From: Anadara kagoshimensis
Lineage: Eukaryota > Mollusca > Bivalvia > Arcoida > Arcidae
Assembly: GCA_021292105.1 (NCBI GenBank)
Contig: CM037870.1
Span: 4,387,058-4,451,057, forward strand
Reading direction: 5' to 3'
Length of the DNA: 64,000 bases
The notes below the pieces were generated by a model, which was not told the origin of the DNA, did no database searches, and saw nothing but the letters and a program-made list of their open reading frames with translations. The position numbers and the translations under genes are program-made. Positions 1 through 11,145 of the stretch are shown here, in pieces. Positions within the stretch are counted from its first letter, which is position 1. Each line of letters starts with the position of its first letter.

Positions 1-3000
1 GAATCCATCCTTTCTGATAGCAAACATAACCTCCATCATATACTGTACTCTAGTATCTATCTGACCTTCATGTAACACATTACGAAGTCGCTCAAATATA
101 GCTGAAAATATAAATGTGGTTATCTTGAAATAACTTTTTTTTTTTATATTGTTAAGACTTGTTTACAAATATCTACCCCGACATGAGGGATTGGATTTTA
201 AGGTCTCTTCCAAAGGACCCAGTGACCTTTATTTCTGAATGCTGAGTGTCAGAGTTGGCTGGGGTTCAAACACTGACTTCCCACATACAAAGCTATCTAG
301 AAGCTGTCAAAATTTGAGAACTTATCATAAATGATTCTTGGGGTACAAATGACTTGATCAGTTATTGATTTGAAGTGAACAACAAGCCTGCTATTTTTTT
401 TTTTATGGTAACTTCCAGTATAAAATTGAAGTTCTTTTTTTAAACTACCTTAGGCCTTTTAAATTGGAAAATTTATTTTATCTTTTTCATATATTTACTA
501 ATTTGCCACTGTTGTTTTGGGAAGTTTATTGGTGTTATTGGGAAATTTTGGTCATTTTTATCATGGGGAAATTAACTGTCTTCGGTAGTAATTTTAAATA
601 AACAACATCGCTGCCTTACAAAAAAGCGTTTCCAAAAAATACAAAACATGTACATGTACATCTACTTACCATTGATTCCCCTAGGCGTAACTTCTGTTAA
701 CTTTTGACCACATTCCTTTAGGAATCCAACAGAGACTTCTACTGAATCATCTGTAGGGTTCTCCAATAACAAAGTCAGGATTTCCAAAGCCAAGACTTCA
801 TGTGCCTGGAAAATGATTATTTTAAAATTGAATACATAATCAAACAACATTAAGTCAATGAAATGATTAATAATAAATTTTGTAAAGTTGACAAAACAGC
901 TATTTTGAAATGAAAATCATTTGTCATAGAATTGTCTGATAAAGAGCTCAGAGCAGCGTAGATTGCTAAATACATGTATGTAAGAAAATCATACACAACT
1001 AATGTATACACAACTCTAAGTACTAGAATTCTATGCTGCTTTGTCCATGCTACAATTCAGGAGAAAAGAAAAGAAATCAGTGTTGTTGCTAGAATTTCTT
1101 TAGAAAGTGCTATTCCTATCCGGAGAGGTTGGCAATACATTTTCAATACAGTGTGCTATTATTACTGAGATCCAGTTATGATGTCGTTCTTAGGTTTATC
1201 TGAAATATTCTGCAGTTAGTAATATACATAGGATTTTTTAAAAAAACTTACCACTTGTTGGTTGACTAGATGAGCAATAAATCGTGTAGTGGACAGACAT
1301 AAGTTTTTGTCATTACGTTTATAACCCCTTCTAAACTGTATGATTAGACGGCGTAAAATCAACTCTCCAACTTGTGGAAACTGAAAAACGAATATATATA
1401 CCAGTGTTATTAAAACAATTGACAAAATTTTAGCAAGCCCTGAATGCAATATCCTATGAAAACTCTACATGTAACCATACAATTTCATCATACTTTAGCC
1501 AGCCCTGTCTAGATTTTACAAACCCTGTCCTTGCTGACTGGCAGCAATTTCTGTATATGTATTAATACATTTATGTGAAACTAAAAGAGATTTCTACAAA
1601 AAAACATATTTAAATGTTCAATACAGTTAAGTTGAGTTGACTTCAGTAATGGGGTTTTATGTCCCAATCAAGAATATCTCACTTATATCAAGACATTGTC
1701 AGCTATAGGCCAAGGTGCAGAAATTTTGACTGTGTGTTGTGCTGATGGCATTATACAGCAGGTTCCTTTATCATGAATGTGACCTTGTTTATCATAAGTT
1801 CCCATCCAAATGAACCCCGACTTTCATTTTGAAATGCTGGGTGCTTTGCGAAAAAACAGTCACTACTCACTTTTAAGTTTGGACCTCAAACTTAAGTAGT
1901 AAACACTACAAACTGAGCTACCACAGTGGTAAATACAGTTTAGTAAATGTACATATGCATTCATCTTAAAAAAATCAGAAGTATAAATTTAATTTTGGTT
2001 TCATTTTCTAATATGTTCAGTCTACTGTCCAAAGTCTTGTTTTTGCATTCAACTACAAAACTTTTTTTATTCAATTTGAAAACCTACAATTAGTAAGAAA
2101 ATAGGTTATATGTACATAAATGTGCATGTATGAGTACATGTATGATTTGAAATAATGTTGAATTTGTATGTTTTAAATAGACAAATATTTTCAGTTAATT
2201 AAAACATTGTAAAACTACATCAAAGGCTAGGAAAAAATTTAATCAAAAATTCTTTTTTTCCAAATCTTATGAAGATATCTTTACTAGATTTGAAAAACGA
2301 GTTTTTTTTGGTGTCTTATGTCCCAGTGGGGATAAAGAGGATAAGTTATAAAGACGTCTTATAAGTTATATACACATATAATATAACATACCCTTGTGTT
2401 GATGATTGCGACCAGTGCGGCGTAAACATGTGTAAATGTTGGTGATGCAGCTTGTGCTTGTATAACAGACCGGGACAGTAAACCTCTGAAAAATAAAGTA
2501 TGTTCATATATGTTTAATTATCTCAGTATACAGTTTGGTTTAAATATTAGGTTGATTTAGCTTTCAAAATTTGTTACATCATAAAACTTACATTTTCAAG
2601 TAATCAAAAGTTTCAACACACCCCCAAATAGGAAATCTCCAACCATGTACTGTAAAACATGAAATTTTCGTGTGCATGATATTTTTGCGTAATTCGCGAG
2701 TTCATAAATAATCGCAAAAATAATATGCGCGAAAATAAATTTGATCGAATAACTATGAATGGACGGACTTTTACATGAGGGGATCACGATGGGATCGGGC
2801 TTACAAAGGGATATCGCGAAAATTTCATGCTGCGAAATGACTTTGATACAAATATCGCTAAAATATCATGCCACGAAAATAAAGTGTTTTACAGTACATG
2901 GTCAAAATACAAATAGGCAATGGCACATCTAATATGCCAAAATATTGTTCCTGTGATATTCATCTGTTGAATAGTTTTCGAGAAAAGTGGTGGTCAAAAT

Positions 3001-6000
3001 GATGGCAGAAGAAATGGAGTTAACAATATAGGTCCCCAAAATGATGGCAGAACAAATGGAGTTAACAATATAGGTCCCCAAAATGATGGCAGAAGAAATA
3101 AAGTTAACAATATAGGTCCCCAAAATGATGGCAGAAGAAATGGAGTTAACAATATAGGTCCCCAAAATGATGGCAGAAGAAATGGAGTTAACAATATAGG
3201 TCCCCAAAATGATGGCAGAAGAAATGGAGTTAACAATATAGGTCCCCAAAATGATGGCAGAAGAAATGGAGTTAACAATATAGGTCCCCAAAATGATGGC
3301 AGAAGAAATGAAGTTAACAATATAGGTCCCCAAAATGATGGCAGAAGAAATGGAGTTAACAATATAGGTCCCCAAAATGATGGCAGAAGAAATGGAGTTA
3401 ACAATATAGGTCCCCAAAATGATGGCAGAAGAAATGGAGTTAACAATATAGGTCCCCAAAATGATGGCAGAAGAAATGGAGTTAACAATATAGGTCCCCA
3501 AAATGATGGCAGAAGAAATGGAGTTAACAATATAGGTCCCCAAAACAGAGGGGGCATAAATAAATGATTGTACTAGAAATCAAAAGGATTCAATAATTAT
3601 GTAATGTTTATATTTCTTTCTAATCTTTTCAGTGCAAGCAAAATCTGACTTTAAAACTCCTCTTAGCTTCGTACTAATTTAAATCAATAAATCACGTTTT
3701 TGCAAAGTTACAAAATATGAAACTTTATTGCTACCATTTGTTCAATCAGACTTTGGCATAATAAAGAGGTTTGGTAATATTTTTGTCACCTTGCTCATCA
3801 TCACAATATTATACTGTGGCAATAAGCAAGGTGGCAAACTTATTGTGGACCATTAACAGTGATTAGGAAGGAAATTTTCACTATGGGACATTTGGTAGTT
3901 TCTTGCAGATTTTCAGATTAGTATCTTATACATGAGGTGACTCATGTAAAGTTTTATCAATTCATTTGATGGGCCATCTCTATAAGCATGCACTAAATGG
4001 CCTGGGGCCCCCTTTCCTTCCTAATCACTGGCCATTATAACAAGGTTTTACTGTATATAAAACTTCTTAGTTAAGTTTAATCTACAAAATGTCTCTTTAT
4101 TTTGAGTTCTACAGTGTCTGTTTCATCTATCATTAAGACATTACCTTCCTCTTACAATGTTTTCCTGGAACAATTCCTGGACAACTTCAACCAAGTTAGA
4201 CACATTGACTTTGTTAATATGACCATTAATGCTCTTCTTTAATGCTTCCCATGCTATTCTCTGATACTCCACACTGTAAAGAACCATCAATATATACATA
4301 GATTATCATGTCCAATGATGCCTAATTCCTTGTTTCAACTAAGAGCGTATTACAAGTAAGGGTGTACTGTATCTAGATGTCTCTCCTTGGGCTTTTATTT
4401 TATTTTTTTTTTACTTCTGGTACAAGTTGATACAATTTTGAGAAATACAAGATAGAGTATAACTGGTGTATAAAAACCACCTAGCAAAAGTGAACATAAC
4501 AGACAGGTGGACTTTATATAAAGGGTCACTACTTATGAACAAGTAACCATGTATTGTTGATACCGGTATACAAATGAGCGATATATATGTAGTACCTTTT
4601 TTGTTAAAGTTGTTAAAAAAAACTTTCGGAGATCAGAGTACACCCTTCAGGTAAAACTGCATTATTTGTTACATGTATATCAGGCTTAAAACTAGTTTTT
4701 ACATCCTTATACATGTGTATAGAAATACTTAGTAATTTGCATTTATTTAATGTTATACATGTATTTCAGTTTAAAGTGTACAATATGACGATTCCATCAA
4801 AAATAGACTACTGGTAAAAACTGAACTCTATCATCAGGCGATCAACCACAAGTTAAGTATGTTCTGCTCTAATTTTTTGTCAGGTAAAAAATCAAGTACA
4901 TTTTATCTGTAACAACTCTAAATAATTTTGAATGTAGTTTAGATAATTTCAATATTCATCATTGTCACCTAGGAATTCTTATCAAATAAAGACTAAACCT
5001 TGATAAGGGAAATATTGGTTGTCCATGTACACACAGGTACAATGGAGCTGTGTGTTAAAATTCTGTTTGACTCTTTTATCAATAAAATTAATTCCTTTTC
5101 TGTAACAAGATCAACTTACCTGCTCTTGTCTGTAACTAAGGCCTGCATTGCTCGTAACCGGGCTGGAGGAATGTAAGCACCACCTGTTCTTGTTGTCAAG
5201 GCAACAGCTTTCTCCACATCTTTTGCTTTTTTACTCGGCGGTTCTTCAGTATTATTGTTTTCATTTTTATCTGTTTTGCTGTCATCTGCAGGTCTCTTTC
5301 TAGATTCTCTGAATATTAAAATAAATAAACTTTTCAAATAACAACACAACCAAAATTTGATTTTATAATTTAACGAAATCAAAATTTTAATTTTTAAATG
5401 CACATGTACAGACTAGTGTCTGAGACAAAAATCTCGTCAAGCTCATAGGGTTTAAATTTCTGAGGTTTTTTTTTTCTTTTACATGCAATGAAATGTAAAG
5501 AGAAAACTTATGAGATCAAAACAATGAAGTCTATCAATTCTTCCAACTGTGGGCACCAAGGAAAACCATTTTATACAGCTTTATAGTCCAAAAGGGACAA
5601 TAACTCTAGTAGAGTCACAGCCAGATCTGACTGTTATAGCATAATACATGATGGTAACATCCCACATTTTTTAAAACATAGGGCATATAAAAATTGGTAT
5701 TTAAACAGTTCTAAAATATGTTAAAGCATCAACAAAACTTATCCTTTAACTTTTTACATCAAGCGTTCATTGTAATCACATATTTCAGCCCTACCTTTGT
5801 GTATCTTTATTGTCATCTTTTTTATTTTGGTCACTCCTCCTTTCTCTACTATCATTTCTTCTATTCCTGCTCCTGTCTCGGCTATCAGATCTCTCTCTGT
5901 TTCTGCCACCACCTCTGCTGTAGTCTCCCCTATCTCTACTGTCACTCCTCTCTCTACGATCTCTGTTCCCTCGCCATCTATCTGGACTTCTGTCTCTTCG

Positions 6001-9000
6001 GTATCTGTCATTGTATGTTCCATAACCACCTCTTCCGTTTCTTCTGTCATAATCCCTCCCATAATTGTATCTCCGATCATCTTCAGGATAACCCCTGCCT
6101 CTGTAACTGTAATTATCTGTTTTCCTTCTGTATTCTTCTGATGGGCTTCTGAAAATTAAGACAAGAACTGCTTGCTATTGTAACTATTGTTGGAAATACA
6201 TTTAAGTCAAATATTTTCAACCAGTTATTGTTTGATAATTGAAATATTTTCTTTCATAATATATAGAGGACTATTGAAAAAGACACCTGACCTTCCCAAA
6301 AGTAACAGTCAGACTGGCTTTTATTTCCAACACTGCTTGTAACCTCCACCAACTGACAGTAATATTAAAATAAATCAATATAAATACTGATGCAAAATGA
6401 TACTAAAAAGTAACATGTCTCAGCCAAAATTTTTTGTGACAAAACTACAGGTCAATGAAATTCCACTTGTCAAATTCCACTGAATTAACATAAACTAAAC
6501 AAAATTAATGAATTTTTAAAACAGGTTATCTGTTAGCTACCCCTATTTTTATCTTCAATCATGCAACATGTGACCGTAAATATCCAAAAATAAACTAAGT
6601 TGATAAACAGGAAGTAGATGTTTAACAGAGTTGAAATCATGACTTGTGGCATGGGTCCTCATAACAAACTTGTATACAAAATTTCAAGTGGCTGTGTTCA
6701 GTTAAGTAGTTGCCAAGAAAACTGATTTAAAATTGACAAAGCTGTGTTCAGTTAAGTAGTTGCCAAGAAAACTGATTTAAAATTGACAAAGCTGTGTTCA
6801 GTTAAGCAGTTGCCAAGAAAACTGATTTAAAATTGACAAAGCTGTGTTCAGTTAAGTAGTTGCCAAGAAAACTGATTTAAAATTGACAAAGCTGTGTTCA
6901 GTTAAGTAGTTGCCAAGAAAACTGATTTAAAATTGACAAAGCTGTGTTCAGTTAAGTAGTTGCTAAGAAAACTGATTTGAGAAATTGACAAAAGAACAAA
7001 GGTAAACCAGTATACCCCCATTTCTTTCGAAGTGGGGGTATAAATATAATGTATCCCTACAATCAAGTTTCAATTACATGGCTAGTGATTTATACCATTA
7101 TACAATGAGATGGCAAATGCTATGAGATAGCTAACCTGTATGGCAACATCATTTTACATCAACAGTATTAGAATAAAATTTCACAAATTGTTTTACCAAA
7201 TGAAACAGGGCAAAATTAATTTTATCAAGCTTTGTCAGTTTGAAAGTTTAACCCAAAAGGATAAATCAATATTTTCAGTCCTAGTAAAAGAAGTAGAATT
7301 TTATTTTACTCAAAATAAGAAACTATTGAAATCTGACCAACTACTAATTTATTTATGGAAAAACATGTTTAATGAAATAAATAAAATTGTAAAATTTATT
7401 ATTATTAACACCATACCTGTCTCTGTTTCTTCCTGACATCTGAAAAATAAAGAAAGTTACCATAATGATAATAAATTGGTTAGTTTTGTATCATTTTATT
7501 TTCACAAATCTTGGTGAACATATTCTCAATACTTTAATCCTTAATCCAGGTGTTAGTTGTTTCTTATCCTGGAGTGTGCTTTTTGGTGTGAAATTTGAAT
7601 ATACCATAATTGCCTGGGTTAGATGACAAATAAACATGAACAATACATTCTGGCAAGATTAAAATCTTAGTTAAAACCATAGCAGCAGGCCCTGAAAGTT
7701 ATATTGTATAATTCTTAGAAAGTTTTACATACCACCATGTCATTTCATCATAATTTCGTCACCCCTGCCTCAAACTTTCTCTGCCTAGGTTTTACTGACC
7801 TACAGCTAGATAAATCCTACTGACTTGTTTTCATCCTTTTTACAGAGATGTTTAAACTCTTTAGATTTGACCTCTTGATCATGACTTTTGACCTACACAC
7901 TTAAAATTGCTATACCGCACATCATCTCATATCAGTTTACATTTGTGCTAAGTTTGATAAAAATACATCCATAGATGTTGAAATTTTTGAGTGGACACAA
8001 TACTGGGATGGACAGACATACAGGGTACCAGTATTTTCTATATACTGTAAACTTCATTTATGGAGTATATAATAACTTTGACCTACCTTAACTGTACTTC
8101 TCATTGCCTTGTATCTAGAATCATCACTCTCATCTCCACTGGAATGTGTTAGCTCACCACTCTCTGGTTCACTTTCAAACTTGCTCATATCATGTTTCTT
8201 TGGAGGTGGATCCCGAGGTGGGCTGTCTGGTTTCTGTCTTTCTGGAGAATCTGATTGTGATCTTCTTTTTTCTCTTGAGTGTGACCTTGGAATTGACCTT
8301 TGTTTTTCTCTTGAGCGTGACCTTGAACTGTCATCAGAGGAGCTACTTGAAGAAGACTCTGATTCTTGCTTCCTTGACTTGGCATCTGATTTCCTTCCTG
8401 AGGTTGACTTTTCTGCATATCGTTCTTTCCTTGAAGGACTCTTGGACCTTTGACCTTTTGATGTTATATCAGTTCTAGATCCAGATCTATCCTCCCTCTG
8501 GCTTGCTGAAGATCTAACTCTGTCTGCACTAGTCTTGGAGCCTGACTTAGGAGGAGGGCTATAAGATGGAGACTTTGCCCTATGTCTACTGGTTCTTGAG
8601 TCTGTTTTAGACCTTTCTTGAGGACTATATGATGGTGATTTTGGCTGATGTCTACCTGTTCTTGAATCTGTGTTTGATCTTCTCTGAGGACTATAAGATG
8701 GAGATTTTGGCTTATATCTACCCGCTCTTGAATCTGTTTTTGACCTTTCCTGAGGACTATAAGATGGAGATTTTGCTTCATATCTGCCTGATCTTGAATT
8801 CTTAGGTGGACTGTCTGGTGGTGATTTTGTATATCTTCTTTTTCTTGATCCCGACCTTGATCTCCTTGGTGGACTTGATGATGGTGATTTCTCTCTGATC
8901 TTCTTTGCTCTTGACCCTGACCTTGACCTCCTTCTTGGGGGACTTGATGATGGTGATTTGTTTCTTGTTTTTTTCACTTGTGACCCCGACCTTGACCTAC

Positions 9001-10145
9001 TTGGTGGAGATGCTCTTGATTTATGTCTATCTGAGTAAGATCCAGATCTTCTTGATGAACTATGTGGGGATTCTATATTTTTTACTGGAACTTTTGATCC
9101 TGATCTTGACCTCACGGGAGACTTAGTTCTACGTTTGTCTTTTGAACCAGATCGTGATCTTGATTTTATTCTCTTTACTTTTGAATTTGATCTTGATCCC
9201 GAACTGGAGTTGGAATGTCGTCGCTTTCGTGGTTCTGGAACAGGTTCTTTCCTAGACCTTGATTTCTTTTCTACAGAGCCACTCCTGGAACCTGAATCGC
9301 TGTCACTGCTACTATCGCTGCTACTACTGTCTGATCCACTAGAACTGCTGGAGTCAGAGTCGCTGTCGACACTCTCACTAGAGGAATCTGATCCATCTTT
9401 CTTCTTTGATGACTTCTCTTTGTCCTTCTGACTGTAAAGTACAAAATAAAATTCAAACTTATAAATGGAGACAAACATTACAAACAAAAACATTTAATTA
9501 TATGATATGACAACAATCCAAATTGCCAATGTTTCAAGAGATTCAATAAAACTCTCAAGAAATACCGAACCAGTTGATTAATTACCCTACACATTTGACC
9601 TCCAGTTTCATTGGCAATGTGCTAGTGCTCTTGTTTACCACAAGTGTATTACAATGTACTCAGAGTTATAATTAGCAAGGTTTCTGTGTGCGAGTTCTGT
9701 GACTGTGCTGTATAAGGGAACTAGTGAGTATATTTAGTACCAGCAGACAAGAGTTTTCTATCCTATCTTGCCAGTCAATTGTTCAGATATTCACCGTCAC
9801 AAATACAGTGACTTCAACATTATAAAAAATTTCCTTTCCTTTGTCACAAAGCAAAAATCAAGACAATTCCATGTCAGCTAATTTTTATGGGGCGACTATA
9901 TTATATGTGTTCACCAGACCGGTACTCAGATCATTTCTTTGTACCTCAAACATTCCAATCATTATGTCATGGAACTTAACATACTCTACAGCACACAAGA
10001 AAGAAACATGAACAGTTTTAAGAAAAAAATGTTTCGAGAAGTAGCAGCTGGCTAGAATTTTATCTCAATGAAAAACAGTCACATGACGACAAATCAAGAA
10101 ACTATCAGAAATTGCAAATTCTGTTGTATCTCATTACCTGGGCAT
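1..10145 (-). CDS. CWC22: CWC22-like pre-mRNA splicing factor (3' end beyond window)
   Basis: Spliceosome-associated protein whose MIF4G domain binds eIF4A3 and loads the exon-junction complex (family knowledge). Coding exons traced by GT/AG sites and reading phase, in transcript order: 10138-10145 (MPS start), 8087-9431, 7417-7439, 5795-6148, 5120-5308, 4145-4273, 2392-2485, 1252-1380, 670-805, 1-101. Their 2,508 nt give 836 codons with no stop. The N-terminal ~450 residues are Ser/Arg-rich. Then come an Arg/Asp/Gly-rich stretch, a short acidic and Lys-rich linker, the family signature [17 protein letters not shown], and the MIF4G domain from [16 protein letters not shown] through [31 protein letters not shown] and [13 protein letters not shown]. 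The ATG in the first exon is chosen because it is joined in phase to the RS exon. The MA3 domain and C-terminus lie outside. The long RS block at the N-terminus is notable, since vertebrate CWC22 has its longer RS tract at the C-terminus. Confidence 0.93.
165..310 (-). repeat. tRNA-related SINE fragment
   Basis: On the minus strand it carries GTTTGAACCCCAGCC (B-box-like) followed by a stretch containing GGTCCTTTGGAAGAGACC, a layout common in molluscan SINE copies. It lies in the CWC22 intron between exons 1-101 and 670-805. Confidence 0.45.
1640..1940 (-). repeat. tRNA-derived SINE copy
   Basis: The minus strand starts with a tRNA-like head GTGGTAGCTCAGTTTGTAG (A-box) and ends in a tail with TTGATATAAGTGAGATATTC followed by an AAAACCCCATT-type end. 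The same tail type recurs at 30570-31600 and 56885-56905. It is an intronic insertion in CWC22. Confidence 0.6.
2642..2902. mobile_element. Short TIR element (MITE) in CWC22 intron
   Basis: Perfect 17-bp terminal inverted repeats: ACCATGTACTGTAAAAC at 2642-2658 and its complement at 2886-2902. The interior has repeated TTTCGCG/CGCGAAAAT words and no coding potential. Superfamily not assigned. Confidence 0.75.
2991..3557. repeat. 42-bp satellite array, 13 units
   Basis: The word GATGGCAG recurs every 42 bp from 3001 to 3505. Units differ by only a few substitutions (for example at 3053, 3095, 3305-3312). Because 42 is divisible by three, open frames run through the array on both strands as 14-residue repeats; these are not taken as genes. 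It lies in the CWC22 intron between exons 2392-2485 and 4145-4273. Confidence 0.95.
3857..4030. mobile_element. hAT-like MITE
   Basis: 18-bp inverted termini CAGTGATTAGGAAGGAAA (3857-3874) and complement (4013-4030). CAGTG ends and an imperfect 8-bp flanking duplication (ACCATTAA versus GCCATTAT) fit the hAT superfamily. No transposase inside. Intronic in CWC22. Confidence 0.6.
6530..7035. repeat. Intronic repeat element with 50-bp minisatellite
   Basis: Six units of 50 bp, each starting GCTGTGTTCAGTTAAG, occupy 6691-6990 with near identity. Next to them is a short inverted pair, TATACCCCC (7010-7018) and GGGGGTATA (7034 region), around TTTCTTTCGAA. A related non-tandem segment in opposite orientation lies at 14355-14530 in a CDC6 intron, so the minisatellite arose inside an existing dispersed element. 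Confidence 0.7.
7417..7439 (-). other. CWC22: 23-nt microexon of CWC22
   Basis: Read on the minus strand it is flanked by a TTTTTCAG acceptor and a GTATGG donor, and it encodes MSGRNRD plus two bases. It joins ...STVK in phase 0 to RSPSEEYRR in phase 2. Without it the RS exon cannot be joined in frame to exon 5795-6148. It begins with ATG, so it could also act as an internal start in a shorter isoform. Confidence 0.7.
8087..9431 (-). other. CWC22: CWC22 RS-domain exon with SPSYSP repeats
   Basis: A single 1,345-nt exon encodes an uninterrupted low-complexity region: a poly-Ser/Asp block near its start ([19 protein letters not shown]), then SR/RS dipeptides, then about four imperfect repeats of some 22 residues, each with SPSYSP followed by an Arg/Lys-rich segment, and finally a PPRDPPPKK stretch before KAMRSTVK. 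Such regions are phosphorylated by SR kinases and bind other splicing factors (family knowledge). Open frames on the opposite strand of this exon are by-products of its skewed codon use. Confidence 0.85.
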
Positions 10146-10407
10146 TCTAGGTTAATGGGGTCTTAGCTAAATTCACTTTCAATTCTGAGTAAATTTAGCT
10201 GCACCACGACGAACTTCGTTGATCTGTGTACTTCCGGGACACACAGACAGATTTAAGTTCACGCGTAATTACACGCGAGAATTCGCGGTAGCCAATCACA
10301 AAAGATTGCCTTTAGCCTTTCGCGCCAAGTTTGCATTCAACTCAAGCTGAAAACAAAATACAGAACTAAAAATATTTCAGAGATAAGAGAAAACAATCAA
10401 GAATTTT
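10145..10407. promoter_or_regulatory. Bidirectional CWC22/CDC6 promoter region
   Basis: The interval separates the CWC22 start codon (minus) from a likely CDC6 first-exon donor at 10407/10408 (plus, GTAAGT). Visible motifs: an ETS-type ACTTCCGGG at 10230-10238, an ACGCGT at 10261-10266, further CGCG words at 10274-10288, a CCAAT box in GCCAATCAC at 10291-10299, and an E2F-type TTTCGCGCC at 10318-10326. CpG words are concentrated here compared with the flanks. I see no TATA box that clearly fits. E2F control of CDC6 is established in animals; use of this particular site is inference. Confidence 0.7.
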
Positions 10408-11145
10408 GTAAGTATGGGGACAAAATGACGGCACAGGCGATAGTAAATCATATTTTTATCTTGAAAAAGTTGATTTAATTTCATTTGTGAAAATATTTTA
10501 AAGATTTCGACAGCGCACTGACCTCATCTACAGGAAACGGGAGGGAGGTTGAAAGTTTATTTTGCAGATTGACTGACCAGATTCCTTTTCCTAACAGGCT
10601 CAAACCCTATACGATATTAACCAGGACGAAAATTTGCATTTGAATAATTTAGATGAATTTACACTAAAAAAAAAACCACCCCAAATCTTCAATGTTTGTT
10701 AAAAACTTGGGGTTCTTTTGTGCATAATTCAATGCCAATGGTGTGCAAAAAGTATTCAGTTCTTCTTTAATTCATATCAAACCGTAAGTGTAAAAAAAAT
10801 CTTAAAAATTTATTTCCTGGTAATTTTCCATGGTTTTGTTTTCACTGTTAAGTGAACAAATTATAGTCATTTCGTACCATGTCCAACCTCATTAAGATGA
10901 AAAAACCCAATTGGACTTTGGGAATCTATGTTTAAAAACAATATTTTTGCTGAACTACAGGAATTAGATAAAAAAAAAAAAGCCAAGGCCGTGTCACAAA
11001 ATTTCCGAATGATAAAGATCATAAAGTGGAGAATCTCTGGGTTCACACTGGCTCAAAATTTTTTGTCGCAAATTTTAAAGAAATGTAGAAATTTTAAGTC
11101 TTCTAAAACATATTTTCAATATTTTTTTAAAGGAAATCGTCACAC

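Noticed and set aside
2929-3557. Two long minus-strand ORFs of about 190-200 residues
   Set aside because: They are read-through of the 42-bp satellite; repeated [14 protein letters not shown] or [11 protein letters not shown] units come from a period divisible by three, with no codon-use or splice support.
5718-6152. Plus-strand ORFs of 114-144 residues and a minus ORF of 108 residues
   Set aside because: Wrong frames of the CWC22 RD/RGG exon 5795-6148, whose correct frame is fixed by phase and both splice sites.
6691-6990. Regularly spaced 50-bp repeats resembling a CRISPR array
   Set aside because: Whole units are repeated with no variable spacers, in an animal intron; it is a minisatellite.
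8109-9431. Plus-strand ORFs of 73-114 residues opposite the RS exon
   Set aside because: Antisense shadows of biased Ser/Arg codons in CWC22.
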